64,000 nt of DNA from a virus, in IMG/VR virus record IMGVR_UViG_3300032242_001752, positions 1-64,000 of that record; one strand, written 5' to 3'. A program made the translations under genes and the position numbers. Of this stretch, positions 43,265 to 51,939 are shown one piece after another. How positions within the stretch are numbered: the first letter of the stretch is position 1; every line of letters begins with the position of its first letter. Below the pieces are notes generated by a model that saw nothing but the letters and a program-made list of their open reading frames with translations, was not told the origin of the DNA and did no database searches.

Positions 43265-43290
43265 GATACTTCCGTTCATAGGAGGTAAAT

Positions 43291-43911
43291 ATGAGACGAG
43301 TAACCATCGCGGTTATAGGTAACGCAAAAACAACCAGGGCTAACGTAGAGGCCCTAATTAGTGATGTAGTGGATTCGGTTGACGAAGCTGCTATTGCCAC
43401 AGTATATGATGAGACCCCATCTGAGGGCATTGTCTGGGCTCAACAGTGGGCTGCCGATAAAGGCATCAAGTTAAATAATTATCCGAGCAATAACTACACT
43501 CAGTTATTTGAAGATTACAAGGCTGAAGACGTAAAGTTCTTCATGCTTTGGTCTGATGAAGATACCGAGTGTCAACTAGCGGCCTCAAAGGCTCAGGAAG
43601 CCCGTGTAATGGCTTATGACCTTACAGACGGACTTATACACATACCGCTCAATTCTAACCCCATCTTGCGCCCACAGGAGCCCAAAATACCGGTAGCTGA
43701 AACTGTTACGGTAGTTACACCAGAGCCAGCTGTGGAAATTAAAGCAACTCCTGATATTGAAGTGGCCGAGGAAGATGAAGAAATCATCGACAATGTTGAT
43801 TACGATAGTGAGTATGACCTAGAGGAAACTCTAACTGTGCTAGTATCTGAACTTGGTAAAATCTTTGCGCGTTCATTCGCCAAAGAGTTTAAAAAAATTA
43901 TCAAGGACTAG
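43291..43911 (+). CDS. Rossmann-like protein, possibly SLOG-type, 206 aa
   Basis: Residues 1-125 start with RRVTIAVIGNAKTTRANVEALI and include an alternating strand-helix series (VKFFMLWSDED), like small nucleotide-sensing (SLOG) or DprA-type folds. Residues 135-190 are Pro/Glu-rich and flexible, and the last 15 residues are a basic helix (FAKEFKKIIKD). First gene of the replication operon, with an AGGAGG ribosome site. The fold is a guess from pattern. Confidence 0.45.
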   Translation: MRRVTIAVIGNAKTTRANVEALISDVVDSVDEAAIATVYDETPSEGIVWAQQWAADKGIKLNNYPSNNYTQLFEDYKAEDVKFFMLWSDEDTECQLAASKAQEARVMAYDLTDGLIHIPLNSNPILRPQEPKIPVAETVTVVTPEPAVEIKATPDIEVAEEDEEIIDNVDYDSEYDLEETLTVLVSELGKIFARSFAKEFKKIIKD

Positions 43912-43912
43912 T

Positions 43913-44785
43913 ATGCCAATTGAACTAAGTAGGCAAGCGCAGGATTGCCTAGCATTCCTGTACCTAAATCCTACACTTACAATTAATCACCGTACCCTGA
44001 TGGAGCACAAGGGCTTAAGCAGACGAAAGAGCCTATCTGTCCTACAGGAGCTACGAGACGCAAACTGCCTCAAAATGACTAGACTAGTCGGAGGCGGAAC
44101 TAAAACTAAAGTGGTAATGTCAGACGTGACCAAATCGGTATTGTCTGGTTATCGCCATATAGCAGTACAGCTAGTAAGCAGTATTTACAATAGCTATACA
44201 GCTAGTACTACTAATATAGCTACAAATAAATTCCTCGACGAGGTCGAGGGGAAGGAAAAGCAAGTGGGTTATGATTTCTTTGAAAAGACTTCGTCTCCGG
44301 ATGATGAGACTCTGGTGGAGCGTGCAAAGCACATGGCTGCTAAGAAAGCTGAGTACGCGGAGGTTCGCGAGGCTAAGGCGCAAAAACACAAGGACCAACA
44401 CCGCTCTAAGATCGCACCGGTACACTGGACCTGCAAGGATGTCGCGTACGAGTTTGCCGATAGGATGGCAGACATATGGACTATCAAACCATTCAATGTC
44501 ACGCAGTCAAGATTCGTACAGGCCCTTTCCGTATTCCGGAAACAGCAGGATACGAATGGAGAGTTGGAGCTTAAGCTCATCGAACTATTCTTCAGCACCA
44601 TCAAGCATGACAAATACACAGATGGCAACCATCTCTGGAGAGCCTTCCTCTACAAAGCCCCCAGTTTGCTAACGCAGGCTCGAGAGAGTATTATCACCGT
44701 AGAGCAGATGGAAACGAATATTATTCGGGACCAAGAATTAACTAACCGTAAGCTTGCTCTGCTAGACGAGGATGACGATGTATAA
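43913..44785 (+). CDS. Winged-helix replication initiator-like protein, 290 aa
   Basis: Residues 1-70 look like a winged helix (SRQAQDCLAFLYLNPTLTINHRTLMEHKGLSRRKSLSVLQELRDAN in outline). A charged coiled part (about 120-170) and a C-terminal helical domain with PFNVTQSRFVQALSVFRKQQD follow. Phages often pair such a protein with a DnaC-like loader, which is the next gene, overlapping by 14 bases. It may bind the origin or bridge to the helicase. I chose the ATG at 43913 because AAGGA precedes it; an in-frame ATG at 43853 lies inside the previous gene. Confidence 0.6.
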   Translation: MPIELSRQAQDCLAFLYLNPTLTINHRTLMEHKGLSRRKSLSVLQELRDANCLKMTRLVGGGTKTKVVMSDVTKSVLSGYRHIAVQLVSSIYNSYTASTTNIATNKFLDEVEGKEKQVGYDFFEKTSSPDDETLVERAKHMAAKKAEYAEVREAKAQKHKDQHRSKIAPVHWTCKDVAYEFADRMADIWTIKPFNVTQSRFVQALSVFRKQQDTNGELELKLIELFFSTIKHDKYTDGNHLWRAFLYKAPSLLTQARESIITVEQMETNIIRDQELTNRKLALLDEDDDV

Positions 44786-45464
44786 GCCAGATGAACTACC
44801 TGCCCGTAGACGCACTTGGGTAAAGATTGCAAGTATTCCACCAGCCAAACTAGGTTGGACCCTAGAGGATTGCACAGCGGTTCCTAGTGATGTTATGACA
44901 GCAGTTACCAAGTGGACTTCGGCGATTACATCAAACAAAGTAATTCGCGCTGAGGGTAAAGCAACCTGTGGACTTGGTCTGATGCTATATGGACTACCTG
45001 GTCGTGGTAAAACCACAATGGCAAATACTTTGCTACAAGAAGTTTTACGAACCGCTGCCCCTGAAGTTCTAGGCATGACACCGGGTAAGATTGTTTCTAG
45101 ACCTGCCTACTTTATTACCTACAACGCTCTTCTTGACCTTAAGGGCGCAATCATGGAAGACCATGACAATGATGACGAGCTGCTTTATAACGGCATCCTT
45201 GGCGAAGCGTATGATGACGCTTACAATGTTCGAGTATTAGTCCTAGACGATGTAGGCAAGGAACACGCAAGCGCTTCGGGGTGGCAAAAGAATATGCTGC
45301 ACCATGTGCTTCGTACGCGGTTTAATAATGGACTGCCAACTATCGTTACGACTAATCTAAAGATTGATGACTGGGAGGCTCACTACGGGTCTGCTACGCA
45401 GTCGTTCGTACACGAATCGTTTATATATGTAAACATGGATTCGATTTCAGATTTGAGAAAATAA
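44772..45464 (+). CDS. DnaC-like AAA+ helicase loader, 230 aa
   Basis: Walker A YGLPGRGKTT (residues 73-82) and Walker B VRVLVLDDVGKE (about 153-164), with sensor-1 TIVTTNLK further on. DnaC/IstB-type ATPases of this length load the replicative helicase on DNA. A DnaB-like helicase is encoded 0.7 kb downstream. Confidence 0.85.
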   Translation: MTMYKPDELPARRRTWVKIASIPPAKLGWTLEDCTAVPSDVMTAVTKWTSAITSNKVIRAEGKATCGLGLMLYGLPGRGKTTMANTLLQEVLRTAAPEVLGMTPGKIVSRPAYFITYNALLDLKGAIMEDHDNDDELLYNGILGEAYDDAYNVRVLVLDDVGKEHASASGWQKNMLHHVLRTRFNNGLPTIVTTNLKIDDWEAHYGSATQSFVHESFIYVNMDSISDLRK

Positions 45465-45465
45465 C

Positions 45466-45765
45466 ATGGCAGGTAAGCGATTACTACAGGTCTTTTTAAG
45501 TCCTACTTCAGATAATCCAGGCCCAGGAATTTTTGAGGTAAACACAGATGCTTTTAAGCACCTAACTTGCAACTGTCCAGGATTTATAGCAAAAAATACT
45601 TGCAAGCATACGTCATTAATTGAGCGCAGGATAGAAGAGAACAATGGCCTATATCCATTTGATTTTGCAGAGAAAGTTACAAATACTGAAATAATTGAGG
45701 CCATGAGTAGTGAACAAAACTTTAGAGAATTTGTAATTAAATACGCTAAAGTAGAAATTTACTGA
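45466..45765 (+). CDS. SWIM-type zinc-finger protein, 99 aa
   Basis: CNCPGFIAKNTCKH (Cys35, Cys37, Cys46, His48) is a CxCx(n)CxH SWIM motif, usually binding DNA or proteins. The rest is a small helical domain. It starts one base after the loader stop and overlaps the next gene. Such short SWIM proteins in phage replication operons are not well understood. Confidence 0.6.
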   Translation: MAGKRLLQVFLSPTSDNPGPGIFEVNTDAFKHLTCNCPGFIAKNTCKHTSLIERRIEENNGLYPFDFAEKVTNTEIIEAMSSEQNFREFVIKYAKVEIY

Positions 45766-46172
45766 TGCAAGGTAATGATATTAGCAATTCCTTACCTCAG
45801 CGGATTATAGTAACCGCAGAGGTAATTACAGACGTGAGTGAAGAAACTACAAAAGTTTTAGGATTCGTGCCTGTAAAAAGAAGGCGCAAAGAGTACAACC
45901 GATTGGTGCTTAGTCACCTATACATGGTAACTTTAAAGCGTGGTATTACAATGGAGCTGGTCAGCTTTACACATTCAGATGATGACATGGTAGAGTTGAT
46001 GCTTCATCTAGATAAGGTCGGAACGAATCCGTTTCGTTACGGCACATCTTACAAGTCGGTTGATAAGTTAGTTTCAGAACTTCCTTACCGACCAGAAGTC
46101 ATCGGCGTAATTGATATTCCATCGCGACTACTTAGGTACGGTCGATGGGGAATGGACTTTCCTAGTTTATGA
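45765..46172 (+). CDS. Hypothetical replication-operon protein, 135 aa
   Basis: Mixed alpha/beta with a basic patch VPVKRRRKEYNR near residue 40 and a conserved-looking C-terminus (IDIPSRLLRYGRWGMDF). No family recognised. Overlaps both neighbours by 1-4 bases, so it is expressed with the helicase. Confidence 0.6.
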   Translation: MQGNDISNSLPQRIIVTAEVITDVSEETTKVLGFVPVKRRRKEYNRLVLSHLYMVTLKRGITMELVSFTHSDDDMVELMLHLDKVGTNPFRYGTSYKSVDKLVSELPYRPEVIGVIDIPSRLLRYGRWGMDFPSL

Positions 46173-47395
46173 GTACAGAAACAAAACTAATTGGAGCGGC
46201 TATCCGTGTCCGAGATTTAGCACCGCTATTTGAGCGCGGAGTATCCGACAACTGGTTTTCTAATGAAGATGACAAGCGTGTCTGGTCATTTATGCGAACT
46301 CACTTTGCTAAGTATGGTGAAAGCCCTAGCGAAGAAGTAGTAGCTGCTAACTTTCCGACCTATCGAATCGCAGAACTAACTGACTCGATGGATTTCCTAC
46401 TAGACGACCTAGTAGATAAACGTCGCAAACTTTCTATTAGCAATACTCTACGCTCTGCTGTAGAGGCTATTCAAACGGATAAAGACCATGAGTCAGCTTT
46501 GCTTATTATGCAAAGTGGGTTGGTCAAGCTTGAGGAAGAGGGACTGAACAAGACCTCAGATATCAACTTGATTACCACAACAGAATCTCGCTGGGAAGAC
46601 TATCTGTTCCGTAAGAATAATCCTGGCCTACTAGGTGTTGCCACCGGTTTTCCTACAATTGACGCTGTCACTAACGGCCTACAGAATGGTCAGTTAATCG
46701 TTATCGTGGCTACGCCTAAGACAGGTAAGTCAACGCTTGCTTTGCAGATTGCTAATAATATTCACAAGCAAGATATGTCGCCTATGTTCCAGTCATTTGA
46801 GATGACTAACCGCGAACAGCAAAACCGATATGACTCAATGCGAGCTTTGGTTTCGCACAACAGACTTATCTCAGGTACTCTTAACAAAGATGAAGAAAAG
46901 CGCTTTCAAGATTCCCTAACTGCAATGGCTGATGACCCTACAAATTTCTGGCTTGTAGATGCGGCCCACGGAATTACCGTGTCAGCTATCCAGAGTAAGA
47001 TTCAAACCCTAAACCCAGACGTTGTATTCATCGATGGTGTTTATCTGATGATGGACGAGCAGACTGGTGAGTCAAACACGCCACAGGCTTTGACAGGCAT
47101 TACTCGTTCACTAAAGCGCTTGGCTCAAAGAACTAATAAGCCTATCGTGATTACCACTCAGGCCCTTAACTGGAAAACTAAAAAGGGTAAAGTATCCACA
47201 GACTCTATCGGTTACTCATCATCATTCCTACAGGATGCTGACGTAGTATTCGGACTTGAACGTGAGGACGAGAACGTAGATGACACCAGAACGCTAAAGG
47301 TTATGGCTGCTCGTAACAGCGGTAACGTAGAGGCCTCTCTGATGTGGGACTGGGCCAGTGGTCTATTCCGTGAGATGACTGGAGATGACGTATGA
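46169..47395 (+). CDS. Replicative DNA helicase, DnaB-like
   Basis: Residues 1-125 are a short helical N-domain. The RecA-like motor holds Walker A VATPKTGKST (180-189), the segment DVVFIDGVYLM (Walker B, about residue 290) and KVMAARNSGNVEASLMWD (the DnaB arginine-finger/beta-hairpin region) near the end. At 408 residues it is somewhat shorter than host DnaB. It unwinds DNA 5' to 3' at the fork and is loaded by the AAA+ protein at 44772. Confidence 0.9.
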   Translation: MSTETKLIGAAIRVRDLAPLFERGVSDNWFSNEDDKRVWSFMRTHFAKYGESPSEEVVAANFPTYRIAELTDSMDFLLDDLVDKRRKLSISNTLRSAVEAIQTDKDHESALLIMQSGLVKLEEEGLNKTSDINLITTTESRWEDYLFRKNNPGLLGVATGFPTIDAVTNGLQNGQLIVIVATPKTGKSTLALQIANNIHKQDMSPMFQSFEMTNREQQNRYDSMRALVSHNRLISGTLNKDEEKRFQDSLTAMADDPTNFWLVDAAHGITVSAIQSKIQTLNPDVVFIDGVYLMMDEQTGESNTPQALTGITRSLKRLAQRTNKPIVITTQALNWKTKKGKVSTDSIGYSSSFLQDADVVFGLEREDENVDDTRTLKVMAARNSGNVEASLMWDWASGLFREMTGDDV

Positions 47396-48342
47396 GACTA
47401 GAAGAAATGGAAAAAGTCCTAGAAAGGCTTAGCATTGAGCCAATAAATTCTAGAGGCTCAGAAATTCTTGCACTATGCCCAGGCCACAAAGAGCTAACAG
47501 GCAAGGAAGATAGAAACCCATCTTGGTGGATTAACTCAGAGACCGGTGCGCACATCTGTTTTTCTTGCGGGTTTAAAGGCAATATCTGGTCTTTGATTGC
47601 TACCGTACAAGGGTATAAAGACGCAAATGGTTTTCTAGATTATGCAGACGCTAAAGACTGGTTGTATTTATCATTTGACAATATACAGCTCGGTCCTGCA
47701 GAAGAAGACCAAGAGCAAGAGTCTATTTTTAAAGAAGTAACTAATATTACAGAATCAAGACTTGCTCTATTTACCTTGCCGCCTGCTCATGCTTTGGCTG
47801 CCAGGGGACTCACACTTCAAGCAGCTGAGCAATACCAGCTACTATGGGACACAGCTCATTCAAACTGGATTACGGTAATTAGAGATCCGTATTCAAATAA
47901 ATTATTAGGATGGCAGGAGAAAGGCTATTCCCGTCGTTATTTCAGGAATTACCCACAAGGCGTAGAAAAGTCTACGACCCTGTTCGGATATAAGCAATAC
48001 ACGGGAGGACGCATGATTGTGGTAGAATCTCCTTTAGACGTAGTTAGGCTAGCATCTGTGGGAATTCAAGGTGGCGTATCTACTTACGGGTCTATCATCT
48101 CTAATACTCAACTAGAGCTAATTAAAGATGCAGATGAAATCGTATTTGCTTTAGATAATGATGAGTCAGGAATGAACTCTACGAAAAAGATGCTCGAACA
48201 AAATTTCGAAGCATGGTACTTCAACTATTCGAACACAGATATGAAAGATATAGGCGCTATGAGCAAGGCTGAAATCCTTAATGGATTATCTACAGCTAAA
48301 CACTCTGTGCACGGATTAGGGGCACTTACATGGGATTTGTAG
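47392..48342 (+). CDS. DNA primase, DnaG-like, 316 aa
   Basis: Zinc-binding CHC2-type domain: CPGHKELTGKEDRNPSWW (Cys29, His32) and CFSCGFKG (Cys56, Cys59). TOPRIM core: MIVVESPLDVVRLAS with the catalytic Glu, and EIVFALDNDESG (DxD). It makes RNA primers for lagging-strand synthesis and overlaps the helicase gene by four bases. It is shorter than host DnaG and lacks a C-terminal helicase-binding domain. Confidence 0.88.
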   Translation: MRLEEMEKVLERLSIEPINSRGSEILALCPGHKELTGKEDRNPSWWINSETGAHICFSCGFKGNIWSLIATVQGYKDANGFLDYADAKDWLYLSFDNIQLGPAEEDQEQESIFKEVTNITESRLALFTLPPAHALAARGLTLQAAEQYQLLWDTAHSNWITVIRDPYSNKLLGWQEKGYSRRYFRNYPQGVEKSTTLFGYKQYTGGRMIVVESPLDVVRLASVGIQGGVSTYGSIISNTQLELIKDADEIVFALDNDESGMNSTKKMLEQNFEAWYFNYSNTDMKDIGAMSKAEILNGLSTAKHSVHGLGALTWDL

Positions 48343-49913
48343 GAACACTTCTTCCTTATCAGCCAGAGGCTGTAGATAAGATGACCGAACGCGGAAAAAT
48401 GCTTGTTGCATACGATTTAGGATTAGGTAAAACAGTTCTAACTATTGCCGCAGTAGAAAAACTTATGGATGACCAAAAGATTACTGAGCCAGGATTAATT
48501 ATCTGTTTATCCAGCCTGAAGTATCAATGGGAATCATCTATTACAAAATTTACTAACGGCTCAAAAGCTATTGTAATTGATGGCTCACCTGAGCAAAGAA
48601 AAAAGCAATATGAAAGAGCTATGCGCTGGCGACTATCTGGAATTGACTATATCATCATGAACTATGAGCAAGTAGTTAATGACTGGGCATATGTAAGTAA
48701 ATTGCCTAGAGGTTTTATTGTGTTGGACGAAGCCACTGCAATTAAATCTTTTAAATCAAAACGCGCTAAAGCAGTTAAGCGATTGGCTACTTGTGACTAT
48801 CGATTTGCGCTTACAGGAACCCCTATCGAAAACGGTAAACCAGAAGAACTATTCAGCATCATGCAGTTTGTAGATGACAGTGTTCTTGGTCGATTCGACA
48901 AGTTTGATATGACCTTTATCGTTCGTAATGGCTGGGGTGGAGTAGACCGCTATCGCAACTTACCTACCTTACATGAGAGGATGAAAGAAGCATCTGTTCG
49001 TAAAGCACAAAAAGACCCAGATGTAGCACCTTTCTTGCCCGCCACTATTCACAAAGACCCTGTATACGTAACTATGGACAGAAAGACATCTAAACTATAT
49101 AAACGTATTTCAGATGATTTACTTATGGACCTAGATAATGCTCAAACACTATTTGGTAGTTCATTTAATATAATGTCGCATTATGGGTTTGAAAAATCAT
49201 GGGGAGGCCCTGCAGACGAGCTCCGGGGACAAGTTATGTCTAAAATAGGCGCTCTAAAAATGCTGACATGCTCCCCAGATTTGCTAAAAACAAGTGCTAA
49301 AAAGTTCAGGGACGGCAATGGTGAAGGGTCTGCTTATGCGGATATTTTAGATCAAGAGGGTTTACTAGACAGTATGCCAAATACAAAACTAGATTCCTTT
49401 ATCGCCTATGCCAAAGATTTCCTAGAGCAAGATGAAAAAAATAAGCTAGTTGTATTTTGCTCTTATGTAGATATGGTTGATATAATTGCAGATAGGATTG
49501 GCCGAGACATTAGCGTTACTTATACCGGTCAACTAGATGCTAAGACTAAGGAGAATCATAAAAATGCGCTTAACAATGACCCTAATATTCGTGTGTTCAT
49601 TAGTTCTGATGCCGGCGGTTATGGCGTTGACCTTCCGGCTGCGAACATGCTCATTAACTATGATTTACCTTGGTCTTCTGGTCTGGCTACTCAGCGTAAC
49701 GGGCGCATTCGTAGAGCTTCTTCTGAGTGGAAAACCATAGTTATTCAAGACTTTTTAGTTTCTGGCTCAGTAGAAGTTAGGCAATACGCAGCTCTTCAAC
49801 AAAAAAATGCAGTAGCTTCGGCCGTTATTGATGGCGAAGGAATTAATGATAAAGGAGGGGTGGACTTTACCATCGGAACTCTTCGCGGGTTCTTATTGGA
49901 TACGTCTGTATAA
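48330..49913 (+). CDS. SNF2-family DNA helicase/translocase, 527 aa
   Basis: Motif I YDLGLGKT (residues 28-35), motif Ia LIICLSSLKYQW, motif II DEAT (133-136), motif III FALTGTPIEN, then the C-terminal lobe with KLVVFCSYVDMVD, FISSDAGGYGVDLPAANMLI and the motif VI QRNGRIRR. Phage SNF2 proteins are thought to remodel forks or displace bound proteins. Standard length for phage members. Confidence 0.9.
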   Translation: MGFVGTLLPYQPEAVDKMTERGKMLVAYDLGLGKTVLTIAAVEKLMDDQKITEPGLIICLSSLKYQWESSITKFTNGSKAIVIDGSPEQRKKQYERAMRWRLSGIDYIIMNYEQVVNDWAYVSKLPRGFIVLDEATAIKSFKSKRAKAVKRLATCDYRFALTGTPIENGKPEELFSIMQFVDDSVLGRFDKFDMTFIVRNGWGGVDRYRNLPTLHERMKEASVRKAQKDPDVAPFLPATIHKDPVYVTMDRKTSKLYKRISDDLLMDLDNAQTLFGSSFNIMSHYGFEKSWGGPADELRGQVMSKIGALKMLTCSPDLLKTSAKKFRDGNGEGSAYADILDQEGLLDSMPNTKLDSFIAYAKDFLEQDEKNKLVVFCSYVDMVDIIADRIGRDISVTYTGQLDAKTKENHKNALNNDPNIRVFISSDAGGYGVDLPAANMLINYDLPWSSGLATQRNGRIRRASSEWKTIVIQDFLVSGSVEVRQYAALQQKNAVASAVIDGEGINDKGGVDFTIGTLRGFLLDTSV

Positions 49914-49914
49914 T

Positions 49915-50091
49915 ATGCCTAGTTATAGTTTTAAATGCCCAAACTGTGAAGCAACAGCTACGGTTACTCAAGATGTAAGCGATAATCCAAAAACTCCTGA
50001 GTGTCTTAGCTGTGAAACAGATATGATTAGAGTATACGGAGGCCTTTCTGTACAATTCAGAGGCGGCGGATGGGGAAGTAGTCGCGGATGA
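49915..50091 (+). CDS. FmdB-like zinc ribbon protein, 58 aa
   Basis: Two CxxC pairs: YSFKCPNCEA at residues 4-13 and CLSCETDMIRVY about residues 32-43, the spacing of FmdB-type regulators. The ATG at 49915 follows directly after the helicase stop; a longer in-frame version would overlap the helicase. It ends in a Gly/Ser/Arg tail and overlaps the next gene. Confidence 0.65.
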   Translation: MPSYSFKCPNCEATATVTQDVSDNPKTPECLSCETDMIRVYGGLSVQFRGGGWGSSRG

Positions 50092-50324
50092 CATTTGAAG
50101 AATGGTTGCAGTACGGCCTTACACAGGGTTGGTGTGGCCCATCTATTTGCGAAATACATGATGGCTTACCGATGAGTGTTGAGGAAGAAATAGCTTATGA
50201 AAATGGAGAAGACCCGTGCATCCATATCATAAGACTTTACGAAACTCAGCTAGACAAAGCTGAGGTGGAAAAAAATCACGCCCCAAGCATCTGGAGAGCA
50301 ACAAACTCTGGATATGAGCTATAA
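50088..50324 (+). CDS. Hypothetical protein, 78 aa, 'WCGP..C..HDG' type
   Basis: Carries the motif GWCGPSICEIHDGLPMSVEEE, which I remember from small uncharacterised proteins of many actinobacterial phages. The three Cys and His could bind metal. Overlaps the zinc ribbon gene by four bases. Confidence 0.6.
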   Translation: MTFEEWLQYGLTQGWCGPSICEIHDGLPMSVEEEIAYENGEDPCIHIIRLYETQLDKAEVEKNHAPSIWRATNSGYEL

Positions 50325-50333
50325 GGAGATAAA

Positions 50334-50465
50334 ATGGCAAAAGGAAAGCCAGCACCAGCAGCGCCTGTTAAATCAGGCAGCGGTCGTAACAACGGTAAAG
50401 CGTTTAAAAAGCGTCCTAAAGTTTGGGATGCAATTAAGCGTAAGTTAGTCACTAAAAAAGACTAA
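50334..50465 (+). CDS. Small basic protein, 43 aa
   Basis: ATG with an AAGGAG ribosome site. It begins MAKGKPAPAAPVKSGSGRNN and ends with a basic helix (KVWDAIKRKLVTKKD). Last gene of the replication operon, before a bidirectional terminator. Confidence 0.5.
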   Translation: MAKGKPAPAAPVKSGSGRNNGKAFKKRPKVWDAIKRKLVTKKD

Positions 50466-50470
50466 AATAA

Positions 50471-50506
50471 AATCCCCCTGCCAAATAAGCAGGGGGATTT
50501 TTATTT
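50471..50506. terminator. Bidirectional intrinsic terminator
   Basis: AATCCCCCTGC and GCAGGGGGATT (50471-50481, 50489-50499) form an 11-bp stem with A-rich and T-rich flanks on either side. It ends the rightward replication operon and the leftward lysis operon. Confidence 0.9.
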
Positions 50507-50511
50507 ACAGA

Positions 50512-50904
50512 CTAGGCTGTTGGTGGAGTTTCTTCTGCAGGTTCTTCTGCAGGAGCATCTACATGGTCTTCTAGTTCAGACAAGTCACCAAAGTCAGATA
50601 GCTGAGGTGTTTCAGCTGCTGATTCTTCAAGCGCCTTTTTGATTTCAGGGTCATTAGCCGACTGCTTTGCGACAGCCGCACGGAATCCTTTTTCAATGTC
50701 TTCGTCAGAGATGCTAGCATCCCAAGCAAGTTGAACACCAAAATAAATGATGATAGAAGCAAATACGGTCATAACACCGTTTATAGCTCCTAGAAGTGGG
50801 CCAATACCGCTAGCGGAACCTGTGGCCATACCCGGAATAGCTGCAAAGAAAATTACACCTACTGAACGGACAATTAAATTCTTTAATTTATTTAGCAATT
50901 GCAA
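50512..50904 (-). CDS. Two-span membrane protein, holin candidate, 130 aa
   Basis: Two hydrophobic segments, about residues 12-35 (VRSVGVIFFAAIPGMATGSA region) and 38-62 (LLGAINGVMTVFASIIIYFGVQLAW in shortened form), followed by a long acidic tail (residues 65-130, many E, D, P). Membrane hairpin plus charged tail next to an endolysin is a typical holin layout. It overlaps the endolysin gene by 17 bases. Alternative: a membrane regulator of lysis. Confidence 0.65.
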   Translation of the reverse strand: MQLLNKLKNLIVRSVGVIFFAAIPGMATGSASGIGPLLGAINGVMTVFASIIIYFGVQLAWDASISDEDIEKGFRAAVAKQSANDPEIKKALEESAAETPQLSDFGDLSELEDHVDAPAEEPAEETPPTA

Positions 50905-51439
50905 TCTCCTGTTTACAAGTTGGGCAAACCTTTACGTCTGCGTGAACGGGTGCAGCGACTGGTGCAGCGGGAGCAGCAGGTGCAACAGCTGGCTTTGCAG
51001 CCTTCTGTTTTGCAATCTGGCCTTTAATGTAATCGTGAGCGTTAAATACTTTACCGCCAAACACGCCTTCTACAGTTGTGCTTAGAGTAAAGTGAAGGTG
51101 GCAACCAAAGCTCGCTGAGCCTGTGTTACCTGCTTTACCAACTACGTCTCCTGACTTCACGACTGTTCCAACCGGTAGCGGCGATGGTTCATTCATGTGG
51201 CAGTAACCAAAGTAGTGATTATTGTCGGTTTTTAGTACAACAACGTTACCAAGAACGGTGCTTTGTGCTAGAGGTCTGTTAAGTACGATTGTTCCATCGT
51301 TTACAGCGAGCAAAGGCTCGCCAACTGCAAAACCGTTATAGTCGGTTCCACGGTGACCAGGAGCTTTGTGCCACTGGTCTACTGCGCCAAATAGTGATCC
51401 GAGTTTGACCTTCTTTACTGGGAAAATCCAGTTACCCAT
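50888..51439 (-). CDS. M23 metallopeptidase endolysin, 183 aa
   Basis: Cell-wall endopeptidase: HRGTDYNG (His29, Asp33 zinc ligands), YCHM (about 79-82) and CHLHFTL (HxH, His114 and His116). The C-terminal 45 residues are an Ala/Pro/Val linker and a small CPTCKQE motif. The ATG at 51439 has AAAGGA seven bases upstream; an upstream in-frame GTG at 51472 lacks one. It has no signal peptide, so it needs a holin. Confidence 0.85.
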   Translation of the reverse strand: MGNWIFPVKKVKLGSLFGAVDQWHKAPGHRGTDYNGFAVGEPLLAVNDGTIVLNRPLAQSTVLGNVVVLKTDNNHYFGYCHMNEPSPLPVGTVVKSGDVVGKAGNTGSASFGCHLHFTLSTTVEGVFGGKVFNAHDYIKGQIAKQKAAKPAVAPAAPAAPVAAPVHADVKVCPTCKQEIAIAK

Positions 51440-51487
51440 AGTGGGATTCCTTTCGAAGGGTTGGAGGGACACTTCTATTGTCGCTTA

Positions 51488-51649
51488 TTAATCCCTATTT
51501 CGCAGTGGATACGTGGCTATCCAGATGACTAGCGAGCCGATAATACACCAGCCAACTACGACTTTAGCAGACCCTTCTAGGACTACCCAGGCCACAAACA
51601 TGCCCAAAAGCGTCCATAATTGGCCTAGGAGGTCATTTAAGAACTTCAT
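51488..51649 (-). CDS. Small membrane protein, holin candidate, 53 aa
   Basis: Leftward ATG at 51649 overlapping the previous stop (ATGA) with a GAAGGAAAG ribosome site. Two hydrophobic stretches: residues 11-24 (LWTLLGMFVAWVVL) and 30-46 (VVVGWCIIGSLVIWIAT), with a short basic end (RNRD). Small size and place between the PA14 protein and the endolysin fit a holin or antiholin. Confidence 0.6.
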   Translation of the reverse strand: MKFLNDLLGQLWTLLGMFVAWVVLEGSAKVVVGWCIIGSLVIWIATYPLRNRD

Positions 51650-51939
51650 TTAACTTTCCTTCGATTAGAACCAGATGAGCCGGAAGACGCGCCTCCAGCG
51701 GCATTAGCTGCGGCACTAGCAGCGCTTTGAGCTGCCATTAGCCCGGCTTGGGTTGCTACTTGCGTAACGATAATTGCCGAAATAACCACCTTCTGTGCCT
51801 TTTTACGGACAGCAGGTGGCAAATCAGCACCGATGTTGTTCAAAGCATTGGCAACATCAGTAAACCCTTGAAATACTGCCCCCAGTACCGGAACTGCTGC
51901 AATAGGGTTATTATTGCTATAGTCCTTTGGGGGTATTAT
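51646..51939 (-). CDS. -1 frameshift extension with membrane segment (97 aa)
   Basis: Open frame from the slip site of the PA14 gene to TGA at 51646-51648, encoding a start IIPPKDYSNNNPIAAVP, a hydrophobic helix (VVISAIIVTQVATQAGLMAA; about residues 51-70) and a Gly/Ser/Lys tail. It has no ATG or GTG; the only in-frame start is a TTG at 51843 without a ribosome site, which would skip a protein-like first third. The frame joins exactly the -1 frame of the upstream gene at the TTTAAAA heptamer. Confidence 0.6.
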   Translation of the reverse strand: MIPPKDYSNNNPIAAVPVLGAVFQGFTDVANALNNIGADLPPAVRKKAQKVVISAIIVTQVATQAGLMAAQSAASAAANAAGGASSGSSGSNRRKVK

